NCBI GenBank assembly: GCA_007922225.1
Contig: ML679941.1
Coordinates: 53,882,235-53,946,234, forward strand
Reading direction: 5' to 3'
From: Emydura subglobosa
Lineage: Eukaryota; Chordata; Testudines; Chelidae
Length of the DNA stretch: 64,000 nucleotides
Shown here in pieces: positions 34,298 through 45,334 of the stretch. A program made the translations under genes and the position numbers. How positions within the stretch are numbered: the first letter of the stretch is position 1; each line of letters opens with the position of its first letter. The notes below the pieces were generated by a model. It was not told the origin of the DNA, made no database searches, and saw only the letters and a program-made list of their open reading frames with translations.

Positions 34298-35339
34298 GGG
34301 TACGTCTACACAGCTTTTTGGAGCCCGCGGGTGCAGAGGCAATGCGTCAGGGGAGGGGAATGTGGGGTCAGATTTCTGCCTTCCATTTAGCAACAGCTAA
34401 ACGTTCTGAGAGGAGCCATCCAGAGGGGCCACTGCAGACTCTGCCCCACAGGGCAGTGGGGGTGGGCAAGGCCTTGCACTACCTCTTGCTTGGATGCCCA
34501 GTAGCAAAGAGGCAGCGGCTCCCCCTGGCGGCCGCACTCACCTGGTGTCCGTGCAGCAGGTTGGCTGGCTGTGGACTGAACCCCCTTCACCTGGCCCCTG
34601 CTACGTGGGGATGTTTCTCCTTCCCTGCTGCTGGAGTCCCAGCACTTCCTGCTGCCTGCTTTGCAGACGCCTTGGAGCGATCGCCCCTGTGCCTGTTGCC
34701 AGGGCAGAGGCCGTTCTCCAACATCTATAGCGGGGACTCTTCTCTGGGGAAACTGCTCCCCTTGCATGCAGCAGAGCTTGCCCTGCCTTCCATTTAGCAA
34801 CAGCTTCTAAAGTGAGTCGGGAGTGGAGGTGGCACTCCTGGCCCAAGCCACTTGGCGTCGCCAGCCCGTGCCACCTGGCATCACCGCTCGCCCCTCAGAG
34901 TGTTCCTCTGCAACCCTCAGGGGGCAAAGGGGGGTGCACCCCACAGTTTGGAAACCTCTGTTCTAGATCCAGAGGTGGTGCGTGAGGCAGTCATGTCTCC
35001 CCTGCCCCCAGAACATTTACATTGCGCCTCCCCACTGCTATCAACAGTTATGCGTGGTCTCTGCGCGGGAACAAGCCTCTCAGCCTGTGTCAACATCCGT
35101 GGGCTATCGAAGCCTGCGCAAGCACATTAAAAATAGCAGTGCAGGCAGCGCTTTGAAGTTGCAGCTTGGGCTGGAGCTCGGGCTCTGAAGCCCAGCAAGT
35201 GGGTGTGGTTCAGAGCCACTTCAAAGTGCTGTCCACACAGCTATTTTTAGAGTGCTAGTGTGAGCCCGCTGGCTGCATCTGTTGAGCCAGGCTGGGAGGC
35301 TTGCTGCTGCGGGCTCCAGAATGCTGTGTAGACATACCC
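34298..35339. mobile_element. PIF/Harbinger-type MITE containing a nested insertion
   Basis: The left end GGGTACGTCTACACAGCTTT and reversed right end GGGTATGTCTACACAGCATT match closely, and pairing continues through GGAGCCCGC. The ends are nearly the same as those of the autonomous element B at 60.1 kb. Flanks TTA and TTC agree at 2 of 3. The right part, about 35000-35339, is typical MITE body. The left arm is only about 33 bp and is followed by unrelated GC-rich sequence (about 34332-34990) that looks inserted. Confidence 0.7.
34332..34990. repeat. GC-rich sequence inserted in the MITE, with a 23-bp internal direct repeat
   Basis: The string CTGCCTTCCATTTAGCAACAGCT (given here as its parts CTGCCTTCCATTT and AGCAACAGCT) occurs at 34376-34398 and 34783-34805. 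Its right part ends with CCCACAGTTTGGAAACCTCTG, the form of a hAT end (CAGAGGTTTCC reversed). The left end near 34335 reads CAGAGGCAATG, so a hAT-like MITE is possible, but the flanks do not match. A 159-codon plus and a 137-codon minus frame cross it without a domain. Confidence 0.45.
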
Positions 35340-36490
35340 TTCATTACAGCCTGACCTTTCCACTGGCTTCAGGGGGCTTTTGGATCAGACTTAGCAGGCA
35401 TAAAATAACTCCAGCCTGTGCAAAAGACAAACAACAAAACTAACTCCCACATATACCCTTTTTTTGTGGTTGCTTTGCACCCACTCCTGCTGCAACTAAG
35501 GTTGCTTTAGAGGAAGCTCTGGTTTCTCCTTCTTTAAACCCCTTCTCTCACAAGTCTCTGTATTGTAATTTGCAAAATCCAGCATCAGTGGACTGGACTG
35601 CCTTTGGAGATTGCCACCAGTGCGGCAGAATTGCCCATCCAGAGTATCCAGAATGCACTTCGCTTACTGCACTGTTTCTTTATAGTCATTTATAGAATGC
35701 TGTACATGACACAGTAATTTACAAACATAGCATAAAACATGTTCACTGCTGGTGCTGCACCCTGTCGCTGTTGGAGCTGTATGAACTATTTGATTTGAAA
35801 TTACGAAGTATTCAAACTCAGGTCAGACCACATCCATGAGCCAGCAGTGAATTGCTCAAATTTTGTTGGTATTCATGAGCTGCCCCAAGAAGCTTTTCGT
35901 AAGTGTTTTTGGGAACGTTGGGTTTCATATGAACAGGTTTTCCTAGAATTTCCTATCAGGTTGCTGTTTGCTGTGTATTTTGGGTCTGAGCCTAGTTTAC
36001 CGTGAAGAGTGATATCGAGCAAGACATAGGATGGATGTCACTCAGGCCCATGTTCTCAAAAGTGGCCACTGATTTTGGATATTTACAACTGCCAGTGCCC
36101 AAACTGAAATTAATAGGGAGGGTGGGGTGTGCGCTGAGCACGTCAGAAAATCAAGGCTAAAGTATCTAGTTGGTGAACCAAAATAGAAAGCTTCCAAAAG
36201 CAGTGGCCATTTTTGAACATTTCAGTCTTTGTGTTTCTCGTGTCCTTAATTGGCTGAGCCTGTCACATGTGACCAGGCAGGATGTTGGGGATTCATAGGT
36301 TATAGGGGAACACAATGGTTGTTTTGTCTGATTTCCTGCATAGTACATGCCATAGAACTTCCCTGAATTAATTCCTGTTTGAGCTAGAGCATACATTTTA
36401 GAAGAATATCCAATCTTGATTTTAAAATTGCCAGTGATGGAGAATTCAGTACAACCCTTGGTATTTGGTAAGTTATTGCAGTGATTGATT
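35340..36490. other. No gene seen
   Basis: AT-rich; 36050-36150 has a diffuse fold-back (GTTCTCAAAAGTGGCC... GTCAGAAAATCAAGGC). Nothing coding recognised. Confidence 0.35.
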
Positions 36491-36493
36491 ATA

Positions 36494-37330
36494 GACTAAT
36501 AGACTTTAAGGCCAGAAGGGACCATCGTGATCATCTAGTCTGACTTCCTACACATTGCAGCCACAGAACCTCACCCACTCCTGTAATAAACCCATAACCT
36601 GTGGCTGAGTTACTGAAGTCCTCAGTCATGATTTAAAGATTTAAAGTTACAGAGAATCCACCAATTACATTAGTTTAAATCTGCAAGTAACCCATGCCCC
36701 ATGATGCAGAGGAAGGCCAAAAAAAAAAAAAAAAACCAGTGGCTCCGCCAATCTGACCTGGGGAAAATTCCTTCCCAACCCCAAATATGGTGATCAGTTA
36801 GATCCTAAGCACATGGGTAAGATCCACCCGTCAGACATCTAGGAAAGAATTCTCTGTAGAAACTCAGAGCCTTCCCCATTTAGTGTCTCGTCACTGGCTT
36901 TTGGAAACATTTGTTGCTAGCAGTCACAGATCACTACATGCCATTGTAGGCAGTCTCATCATACCACCCCCTCCATAAATTAATCAAGTTCAGTCTTGAA
37001 ACAAGTTAGGATTTTTGTGCCCCCTCCACAATTCCCCTCTTGGAAGGCCGTTCCAGAACTTCACTCCTCTGATAGTTAGAAATCTTCATCTAATTTCAAG
37101 CCTAAACTTGTTGATGGCCAGATTATATCCATTTGTTCTTGTGTCCACATTGGCGCTTAGCTTAAATTATTCATTCCCCTCCCTGGTATTTATCCCTCTG
37201 ATGTATTTATACAGAGAAACCGTATCTCCCCTCAGCCTTATTTTGGTTAGGCTAAACAAATCATGCTCTTTGAATCTCCTCTCAAAAAATAAGTTATCCA
37301 TTCCTAGGATCATTCTAGTAGGCCTTCACA
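36494..37330 (-). mobile_element. CR1 LINE 3' end, minus strand
   Basis: Reading on the minus strand it ends in the CR1 3' sequence whose complement here is AGACTTTAAGGCCAGAAGGGACCATCGTGATCATCTAGTCTGAC (36500-36543, split in the text below 20 per word when read). Upstream lies 3' UTR with an A17 run on the plus strand at 36720-36735. From about 37000 to 37330 comes C-terminal ORF2 coding, recognisable as the complement of LNRLSQYEKRL-type sequence with frameshifts. Truncated and inactive. Confidence 0.8.
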
Positions 37331-37790
37331 GCACCTGTTCCAGTATGAATTCATCTTTCTTTAATCTACTCTGTCATCTTCTTTCTTATCCTCACAGTTT
37401 AAAAAATTGCACCTTATTTTCAGTCTGAATTTGTCTGGTTTCCACTTCCACCCACTGGATGTTGCGCATGCATCTACTAGATTGAAGCACCCACCATCAA
37501 ATTTTTGTTCCCTGCATAGGTACTTATAAACTGATCAAGTCACGCCTTGACCTTCTCTTTGTTAAACTGAATAGACTGAACTCCTTCAGTCTATCACAAT
37601 AAGACTTTTCCTAATCTTTAAATCATTTTCATGGCTCTTCTCTGAACCCTCTCCAGTTTATCGACATCCTTCTTAAACTGTGGACACCAGAACTGGACAC
37701 AGTATTCCAGTAGCAGTTGTATCAATGCAAAATACAGCAGTAATACAACTATTCTACTCCTACTCAACATTCCTCTGTTTATTCATTTGC
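37330..37790 (-). mobile_element. Second CR1 fragment, different subfamily, minus strand
   Basis: The segment 37500-37730 (TGATCAAGTCACGCCTTGACC, GAATAGACTGAACTCCTTCAG, CTCTGAACCCTCTCCAGTTTATC, CACCAGAACTGGACACAGTATTCCAG) is CR1 C-terminal ORF2 in reverse. Its wording differs from the neighbouring copy, so this is a separate insertion or another subfamily. Confidence 0.7.
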
Positions 37791-38215
37791 GATGCTGGCA
37801 AGCCAGGTGCCAACACATGCAAAGGTCCCCATGTCTCAACTGGGCTCTGACAGCTGGAATCTGTCTGACTCACTTGTGGCTTCACATTGATAAACTAGAT
37901 GTTAGAATTATAAGAAAGTGTTTAGGGTTAGGCTCTATTGAATGCTTGTGAGTTGCTGTATGCATTAATCTTACTTGTAATATCTCTGTTCCATAATGTA
38001 ATGTAATATTTGAGCAATTTATTGTGAGCCTCTGTGGCTGTGTGAACTGCCATATGGGAGAGGGACATTCATTAGTGTGGAGAGCTTCTCTTTTATAGGA
38101 ACTGTTATGCCCCTACCAAAATAGGAGACCATCGATACCAGCAAGCTCAGATTGGATCTTATAACTAGAAACTACCTACATTAACAAAATGACTAAATAC
38201 TTTTAGAGTATGTCC
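37791..38215. other. No gene seen; possible LTR-like spacer between CR1 pieces
   Basis: AT-rich with TAATGTAATGTAATA-type repeats near 37998. Nothing diagnostic. It may be an insertion into a CR1 that continues at 38590. Confidence 0.3.
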
Positions 38216-38445
38216 ACACTGCAGTTAAACACCCATGGCTGCCCCATGCCAGCTGACTGAGGCTCATGAGGCTCGGACTAAGGGCTGTTTGACTGTGATG
38301 TAGACATTCAGGTTTGTGCTGGAGCCCAAGCTCTGGGACCCCATGTGGGGAGGGTCTCCAGCCTGGACCCTATACCATGATTAAATAGCTCTTTAGCATG
38401 AGCCTGAGCTAGCCACGAGTTTTTAATTGCAGTGTAGACATACCC
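38216..38445. mobile_element. PIF/Harbinger-type MITE, 230 bp
   Basis: The left end GAGTATGTCCACACTGCAG and reversed right end GGGTATGTCTACACTGCAA are inverted repeats. Flanks TTA and ATA agree at 2 of 3. The body (CCAGCTGACTGAGGCTCATG, CTGGAGCCCAAGCTCTGGG) is shared with 48567-48821. An internal copy of the end string (GATGTAGACATTCAGG, about 38300) lies mid-element. Confidence 0.75.
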
Positions 38446-38589
38446 ATATTGTTCTGCTGTCTTCCCTGTGAAGATGAGTCATGCAAGTGGGTTCCTCCCA
38501 TCAGCTGAGTGTGCTGCTCAGAGCACATGGCAGGAGGGGGATAAAACCCTCAAACAAAAGGAACTACGTATGTCTCTGTTGCTTTGACA

Positions 38590-38915
38590 AGATATATTTT
38601 CTATAAACCAATGTTGATTGGTATTAATTATATTACTCTCCTTTAATAATTCTTTATTGACTGAGTCCCATATCAGCTGTTCCATTATTTTGCCTAGGAT
38701 TGATGTCAGGCTGATGGGCCTATAATTACCCCACTCATCCCTTTTACCATTTTATAATATTGGCACATTAGCTTTCGTACAGCCTTCTGAAACTTCCCCA
38801 CTATTCCCAGACTTACTGAAAATCAGTAAATTGAGCTAATTCTAGCACATGTGCTATTTTCTATTGTTTTCTCAGAGCCTCCCTTTGAGTCAAGTGACCT
38901 AATCCAGCTAGAAAA
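38590..38915 (-). mobile_element. CR1 LINE RT fragment, minus strand
   Basis: The minus strand translates to the front of the RT domain: ANVPIL, a stop, then KRDEWGNYRPISLTSILGKIMEQLIWDSVNKELL and IINTNQHWF. The GNYRPISLTS motif is diagnostic. It could be the upstream part of the CR1 copy at 37330-37790, now separated by about 800 bp including a MITE. Confidence 0.75.
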
Positions 38916-40363
38916 GTCAGAGAGGATAGGATTTTTTTCCTAGTGTCTGTTTCTGCCTGGCTTTGGCACACTATGGCTGAATACATTATTACCTTCTATA
39001 TTTCCTCCTGTTATTTTAGGGAACAGTCTCATTATTATTGTGAGCTAAACTATACATAATTATATCCCAGATTCCTTGGGAGCATAATACCATTCATTTC
39101 TGTGTGTATCTGGCTAAGCCCTCTTCTGTCCTTCTCCCAGCTACTGGGTTATTTTACACTTTTGCTCAGATAATAATTGTAACCCTGTATAATAAAGGAG
39201 TTTTGTTTCCCTGAGATCAGACTTTTGGTGCTGCATCTCAGCTGCTGAGGCCTAGTGCTGCTTCAGAGTGGCTTGAGAGAGCCAGGAAAAAACAGCCAAA
39301 AGGGCATGAACCCAATAGGCTGGAGCCTTTCCAAAGGCTATGAAAGATGGAGACTAACATGTCAAGGAACCATATTTTCTGTTGATTGGAATATACTGTT
39401 GTGCAATAGGATTACTGATGAATTCTTGCACTCTTGGCTTGATTTTCAGAGGTACTGAGCACCCTCAAATGCTATTGACTTCAACAGGAGCAACAGCTGC
39501 TCAGCATCTCTCAGAATCAGACTGTGCATTTTAAAGACTTGGCTCTAATACTCCACAGGGAAAAACAGTCAGTGCCCTCTGGGGATGGCCACTACTATGC
39601 AAACAAGGAAATTTAACCTTAACATCCTCTGACCAAGGTGCAGGGAACAAAACCTCAGAAGAAACAGAGTTCTGGACAACAAATGAGTGAATGAAGAAAA
39701 TATACAGTGGACATAGCCAGAGGAGAGAAAAGAGACTGTCATATCACCCAGTCTAAGGGGAAACCATAGTTTGTGGGATGGTACTAAACAACGTCACCAT
39801 TCCTGCTTAAATAGGGTTCAGAAACTAAAACAGATGACTCCAGAGAGACATTTGGCAACACTGGGAGGGAGAAGAGCTCGAGGGAGAGAAGGTGTTTTCT
39901 GCAAATATAGGTGTTGTACTGTTTTTTTAGATTTCTTTTCTGTAACATCCTATTAAAGTAAGGTTAAGTGGAATCTTAACCTAGGTATGCTTCATATGCC
40001 TTGTTTCTTTTTTGAATTCATCTTTTTCCTGGTAACGATTGTTTCACTACAGTCCTGAAGTGTTATTTAGGAATGTTATGTAGACTATCCCAAAAGATAT
40101 AGACAAACTTCTGACTTCTAAGAAGGAGTCAGGATAGGTGAGTGTCTGCAGTTTATTCCACTCATTCTCCATCAAGAAGGTATATACTAAAGCCCCCCAG
40201 CCCAGCATCACTTACTGCAAGGGCTGTGGGTTAGTTCAGGGGCATATATTCACAATGGCAGTCAAAGGTAGAAAATATTTTTGGATCTCAGGGCTCAAAA
40301 AATCATCTCAGACAATTTGTAATCTCATACCAGTCTCACTTGGAGACTGTGTGTAAATACAAG
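38916..40363. other. No gene seen; weak LTR-like tail and a palindrome
   Basis: 39175-39250 has AATAAAGGAG, then TTTGTTTCCCTGAGATCAGAC, similar to a retroviral-type R/U5 end, but without borders. A fold-back palindrome lies at 39440-39520. No coding signal before the LTR element begins. Confidence 0.35.
39440..39520. repeat. Short fold-back palindrome
   Basis: GATTTTCAGAGGTACTGAGCA at 39441 pairs with TGCTCAGCATCTCTCAGAATC ending at 39518, with a spacer containing CTATTGACTTCAACAGG. Same class as the other palindromes reported here. Confidence 0.6.
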
Positions 40364-40924
40364 TGTGATAGGGAGTACAAGTCCCACACTGGTGAGGTAA
40401 GGGTTAAGGCACAGCTCTGGGCCCAGAAAGCCCCACCCAGCTGCCCTTGCTGGGCATGCTCATAGTGGAGGCTGAGCTCAAAAGGGAGCAGCTCAGCTCT
40501 GGGTGGACAGAGCAGGAGAGAAGTTGTGTGTTGCAGGCTTCTGCCAAGAAGCTGCCAAGTCCCATGCAGCTGAAACCAGGCCCCACTGCCAGGCCACCAC
40601 GGTCCCTTCAACCTCAGAGTTTGACAATGATGAGCTGCAACTGAGATAGGAAGATGCTCTGAAGAGTGACCGGAGAGGACTCCAGAGGGGACTCCGAACT
40701 GAATCAGTGGCACCAACAGAGGAAAGGAAGGTGGGGTAGGAAGTGGCTTAGGGAGCAGGCATAGGGCGCTTGCCCCGTAGGCTGCACATTTTGGACTACT
40801 ATTTACTGGGCCCTGGGATGGAACCCAGTGGAGCAGGGAGGGCCCAGGTTCCCCTAACCCTAGCCACAGACTCTCACCACTAGGCACTACTGCCAGGCTC
40901 AGACAAAAGAACACCCTAAACACA
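40364..40924 (+). repeat. 5' LTR of the Gmr1-type element
   Basis: Begins TGTGATAGGGAGTAC and ends CTAAACACA, that is TG...CA. The part 40630-40905 has a clear counterpart at 45345-45641 (for example GGACTACTATTTACTGGGCCCTGG, read in pieces, and GGTTCCCCTAACC). The transcription signals are not obvious. Confidence 0.8.
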
Positions 40925-40945
40925 TGGTGGAGAATGTGGGCAATG
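40925..40945 (+). promoter_or_regulatory. Putative primer-binding site
   Basis: Starts TGGTGGAGAATGTGGG directly after the LTR end CACA. A TGG start pairs with the CCA end of a tRNA, as expected of a primer-binding site. The donor tRNA was not identified. Confidence 0.5.
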
Positions 40946-41002
40946 CCTGGGTTCTGTGAAGAGGGCCACTGGAATACCAGTTGGACTGACCCAAAAGAGG
41001 CT

Positions 41003-42242
41003 ATGGAAACTGAAAAGCTGCTGAAATGGATGCTGGAGAATCCGCAACAACAGGCAGCCCAGCAACAGCAGGGCCAGACACGACAACAGATCATGGCTCA
41101 GCAGCAATAGCAAGTAGCCCAGTAGCTGCAGCAGGAGCTGGCGGCCCAACATCAAGCACAGCAGGAACGCCTGATCCAGCAGGTGGTGACACTATTGCAG
41201 CCCCCAGGAGCATCTAATGCTGTAATGCTTTGGCCCCCAGGGGATGCCTTCCGCACTGGGTTACTTGTCAGTCTTACAAAAATGGGCCCTGGAGACAACC
41301 CAGAAGCCTTCTTGGTCACCTTTGAGTGAATGGCCACCGCTGCCCCCTGGCCACTGGAACACTTAGCTACCTTGACAGCCCCATATTTGACGGGCCCTAC
41401 ATAAGTTGCCTCTTGGGGCCTGGGCCCCACAGAAGCATTAGAATACACCAAGATGAAGAGAGCCATCCTTGACTGCATGGTTATCAACTCCAAGACATTC
41501 CTTCAAAGGTTTCGGAAAGAGAGAGACCTGCCAGGGGCCTGGCCCAGCACCTGAAGGAACATTGTTTGCTCTGGTTGGACACAGAGACGTAGACTAGAGT
41601 ACAGGTGGCAGAACATATTGTGTTGGAGCAGTTCACCCAGATTCTCCTAGCCAGCAGGAAAGAGTGAGTGAAGTGCCATCAACCCTAGGGGAGGCCATGA
41701 TCCTGATGGAAAACTACATGACAGCCAAGAGTCCAGCCTTGCTGACCCCAAGGTCAGGGGCTCCAGGCATCAAGACACTGAACCCAAGTGAGGGCTGGGC
41801 TAGGAGGGGAGGCCAAGGGCAGCTAAATTGGCTGTACCCAGGGAGTTGGTTCCACCTGTGGGGGGAAACTGACTACCGAAGTGGTATGGAGAGGGAACCA
41901 AGGTCCTTGAAGAGCAGCATATGCCTCACTGGGGGAATCATAATCCCAGGAGCAAGCTGGCCTCTGGTGACACTGAGAGGTAATTGCTTTGAGTGTGGAC
42001 AGGAAGGGCATTTTAGGTGGGAGTGTCTCTTCATGGACTGCAGCTATGGGCAGGCATGGACAGCAGGCAACAAACCCCAGAAATGGAGCTTAGCCAAGAT
42101 GATTCTGCCATTATGGTTCAATGGCACCAAAGTGATAGGCATGGTGGATTCTGGGTGTAGCCAGACCATCATATGGGGAAACCTGGTGGAGTGCCCTGAG
42201 ACAGGACCCTATCTCCAGGGCATCCATGGGAATGTGCAATAA
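41003..42242 (+). pseudogene. gag-protease region of the Gmr1-type element
   Basis: The start at 41003 opens METEKLLKWMLENPQQQ, a Gln-rich coiled region, with in-frame stops at about 41108 and 41123. MGPGDNPEAFLVTFE follows (41280-41330), a capsid motif of this group, then another stop. After frame changes, 41664-42242 (192 codons) holds a CCHC zinc knuckle CxxCxxxxHxxxxC at 41985-42026 (residues 108-121) and, at 42147-42155, Asp-Ser-Gly within VIGMVDSGCSQTI, the aspartic protease active site. Gag packages the RNA and the protease cleaves the polyprotein. Dead copy; the protease is cut short by a stop after VQ at 42242. Confidence 0.8.
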
Positions 42243-42588
42243 AAGTGCAACTGGAAGTAGGAGGCCACGTTGTGACTTGCCAAGTCAGCTTAGCAGCCAC
42301 TCTGGCCTACCTGGTAATATAGGGAAGGGACTGGCAATGGTTTGGGGAGCTCCTGCAGGAGTGGAACAAAGATCCCTGATCAAGACCAACCCAGACCCTC
42401 AAACGAGGGGGCTTATGAGCTAGGATAAGATTGAGGACCCCTCAGGCCAGACAGGGGATGCCTGAGAAACTAGCCTTGGCTGGCTACCAGAAGATAAGGA
42501 CTTTGTACGGGAATAGCAAGAGCACCAGACTCTGAGCCAGTCCTGGTACCAGGTATCTGTCCCTTCCAGGGAGAAGGGCAAAGTTTAA

Positions 42589-43700
42589 TTGTCAAAGCAG
42601 TGGCCCCACTTCAAGCTCCAGTGGCTCTACTGGGTGACAAGAAACTCCCAAACCCAAGAGGTGACTGCTACTGCTGCCCTGAAAGTTCTGCTGGAGGCTT
42701 TTCCACCTGACCCGCTTGGTGCTATGCACAGGACATGTTGGAGAGAGTGGGCCTCAGTTATTTCTAGCCAGGGATCCACTAACAGGTCTATAACTTCTGT
42801 GCCTTGTGCCCTGAATGCCCGCTGGCAGGATCCAAAGGGATCTCAAAAGGCCTCCCTGATTCTGTTCCCAATGGTGGGCACACCCTACAAACAAATAGGG
42901 ATGGCTGTAGTGGATCCCCTCAAGACAAGCATGTCGGGGTACACTCACATATTAGTGATAGTTGACTATGCCACACAGGACCATGAAGCCATACCGCTAT
43001 GCTTGACAAACACACCTGCCATAGCGGACAAACTCCTGTCTTGGGTCTTTGTGAGGGTTGGCATACCATAAGAAATATTGACAGACTGGGGGTCCCATTT
43101 CTCATCTAAACTGATGCAGGAGCTGTGCGAATTGCTAGGGATTAAGACCAACCACACACAGATGGACCGGGGGAATGATTTAATGGGACTTTGAAGGTCA
43201 TGTTCAGAAAATTCATTGACTCAGATCCCTGCCCCTGGGACTGACTATTACCATTGTTATTGTTTGCCATATGAGAGGTTTCCCCAAGCCTCCGCCAGAT
43301 TCTCACTCTTTGAGCTTCTCAACGGGAGACAGACCAGTGTGATTTTGGACCTCTGAGAAGTCTGGGAAGAACAGGAGTCCTGGGTCATGAACTCAGAGCT
43401 GTACGTGCTTCAATTATGTGAGAAACTCAAAATGCTAGGGGGCTTTGGTAAGAATAAACCTACTAAAAGCCCTGCAAACATAGGAATGCACCTACAACCA
43501 GGGAGCCTGGATGTGAATTTTGAGCCAGTGACAAGGCGTTGTTACTACTCGCAAGCTCTCAGTCTAAACTATTGTCCTTGTGGCAGGGCCCATTTGAAGT
43601 GGTGAGGAAGGTAGGTCCAATTGACCATGAGATCCATGAGCCCAGGAGACAAAAGGAAACACAGATTTACCGTGCCAACCTCCTGAAGGCCTCGAAGGCT
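42589..43700 (+). pseudogene. Integrase of the Gmr1-type element, upstream of RT
   Basis: The retroelement integrase inserts the cDNA into the genome. 42589-43071 gives a partly open frame ending in the catalytic core start: PMVGTPYKQIGMAVVDPL and YTHILVIVDYATQ with the first catalytic Asp region, then AIADKLLSWVFVRVGIP. A stop follows, then EILTDWGSHFSSKLMQELCELLGIKTNH (43075-43145) with the second Asp. The block that should carry the third acid (near 43160) is shortened and frameshifted. FSLFELLNGRQ (about 43305-43330) and a basic tail toward 43560 complete it. The position before RT is the notable point. Confidence 0.8.
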
Positions 43701-43786
43701 TAGGAAGGCTTTCTGATAGCCCCATGGCCCTAGAACCTGAGCTGGAGACTCAAGCCATGTAATCACTGGACAAAATACCTGTTTCA

Positions 43787-45005
43787 ATGGGGTCAAAACT
43801 GAGCCCAGTGCAGCAAATCCAACTGATGCAGGCCTTCCCTGCAGTGTTACAGGCCCTCCTGGGGAGGATGCTCCTAGTCCACCACCACATTGCAACAACA
43901 CACAGACAGAAGTTATGTGAGAATCATCGATCCTGGCTGAAGAAAGTGTGGGCATTGGTCCATGAAGAACTCCAAACTATGTTGACCCTAGGGGCTGTTG
44001 AGGAGTCCCACAGTGAATGGAGGAGTCCTATCATACCAGTACCAAGAGTCGACAGCATGACCCGGTCCTGTATAGATTTCAGAAAGTTCAATGCAATATC
44101 ATGCTTTGAGGTCTACCCAGCACTCCAGGTGGATGAACTATTACAGAGACTGGGGAGTGCCAAGTAGATCTCTGGGCTGGACTTAACAAAAATTTACTGG
44201 CAAATCTCCCTGATGAGGGTGTCCTGGAAGAAGATGGCCTTTCCAATGCCCTTCGTCCTCTATCAGTTCATGACTATGCCCTTTGGCCTACATGGAGCAG
44301 CTGCAACCTTTCAGCGATTAATGGTCCAGGTGCTGCGATCCCATGACGAATACACAGCTGCCTATATTAATGACATAATCTATAGTAGCAGCTGGAAGGA
44401 CCACTTACATCACATCACCATGGTTGTTCAAGCCCTCATGAAGACAGGGCTTATTGCAAACTAGGCCAAATGCCAAAGGGTCAGAAAGAAGTGACATACT
44501 TCAGGTACACTGTGGGCTGGGGCCAACTACACCTGCTGGTGGATGAAGTCCAGGCACTGACCTATTGCCCAGCTCTTTCAGCCAAGAAGCAAGTGTGGCA
44601 TTTTCTCGGCCTGGCTGGCTATTATAGGTATTTTGTGCCTGGCTTTGCCACAATAGCCACTGCCCTTATGGATCTCGTAAAAAAAGCACCCAACACAGGA
44701 AGGTGCAATGGACTGAGCATGTGACAGAGCCTTCCAGACTTGAAGGACTGGCTAACTCAGGGGCCAGTTCTCTTTCCCCCAGTTTTTCAAAGTCATTTAT
44801 CCTTCAGATCTATGCCTTAGAAGTGGGTCTCAGGACCATTTGTCCCAAGGAGGTGGAAGGCAAAGAACACACGAAGCTATTTCCCTGAGAGACAATCTAC
44901 TCAACAATCAAGAAGGGGGCAGTGGTGGTGAAATGGGCCATAATGGTAACGTTATTACCTGATAGGAAAATCCTTCCTACTCATCATGGACCTTGCCCCT
45001 CTCCA
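43787..45005 (+). pseudogene. Reverse transcriptase and RNase H trace of the Gmr1-type element
   Basis: 43787-44167 gives the RT front: EEL..MLTLGAVEESHSEWRSPIIPVPR and SCIDFRKFNAIS. A TAG at 44165 interrupts it. 44213-44464 reads AFPMPFVLYQFMTMPFGLHGAAATFQRLM and YINDII (44363-44380), where the usual catalytic YIDD is YIND, a lost first Asp. 44470-44724 carries the thumb-to-connection part (YFRYTVGWGQLHLL, KKQVWHFLGLAGYYRYFVPGFATIA). A frame around 44890-44950 reads YSTIKKGAVVVKWA, the RNase H start. At least three stops or frameshifts. Inactive. Confidence 0.85.
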
Positions 45006-45009
45006 GTAG

Positions 45010-45332
45010 ATAAACTCTGTGAAAGACACAAATGCCTAAATGATGGTCCCTCACTCTGGAGACCTAACCCCCCCGCCCTGCCATGCCCCAATTAGGCAGA
45101 CAGATAGGCTCTGCATCAGCTTCTCCTAGCCCAACACTGCAGATGACAGGTGAGTCGCAGGACAGGGCAGTGAGTGATGGGGGCAAAGGGGAGTGAGCGA
45201 CAGAGGGAGAGGGAAAAGGAACAACTGGGGAGTGGGGTCTGGGGGAAGAGGCAGGACCAGGGTGGGGCCTCAGGGGAGAGGGGTGGGACAGAGGTGTCCT
45301 GTTTTCAGTGATTAGAAAGTTGGCAACCCTAG
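45010..45332. repeat. GC-rich insertion before the 3' LTR
   Basis: G-rich sequence (GGGGAGTGAGCGACAGAGGG, GGGACAGAGGTGTCC) ending CAGTGATTAGAAAGTTGGCAACCCTAG. The end string, reversed, CTAGGGTTGCCAAC, is a known form of reptile DNA-transposon terminus as I recall it. The opposite end was not located. Confidence 0.4.
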
Positions 45333-45334
45333 GT

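Noticed and set aside
34318..34800. 159-codon plus and 137-codon minus frames
   Set aside because: They lie in the GC-rich insert inside a MITE; no domain or known family.
40336..41094. 252-codon minus-strand frame
   Set aside because: Antisense to the 5' LTR and gag start of the retroelement; Leu/Cys/Ser-rich with no domain, so a shadow of composition.
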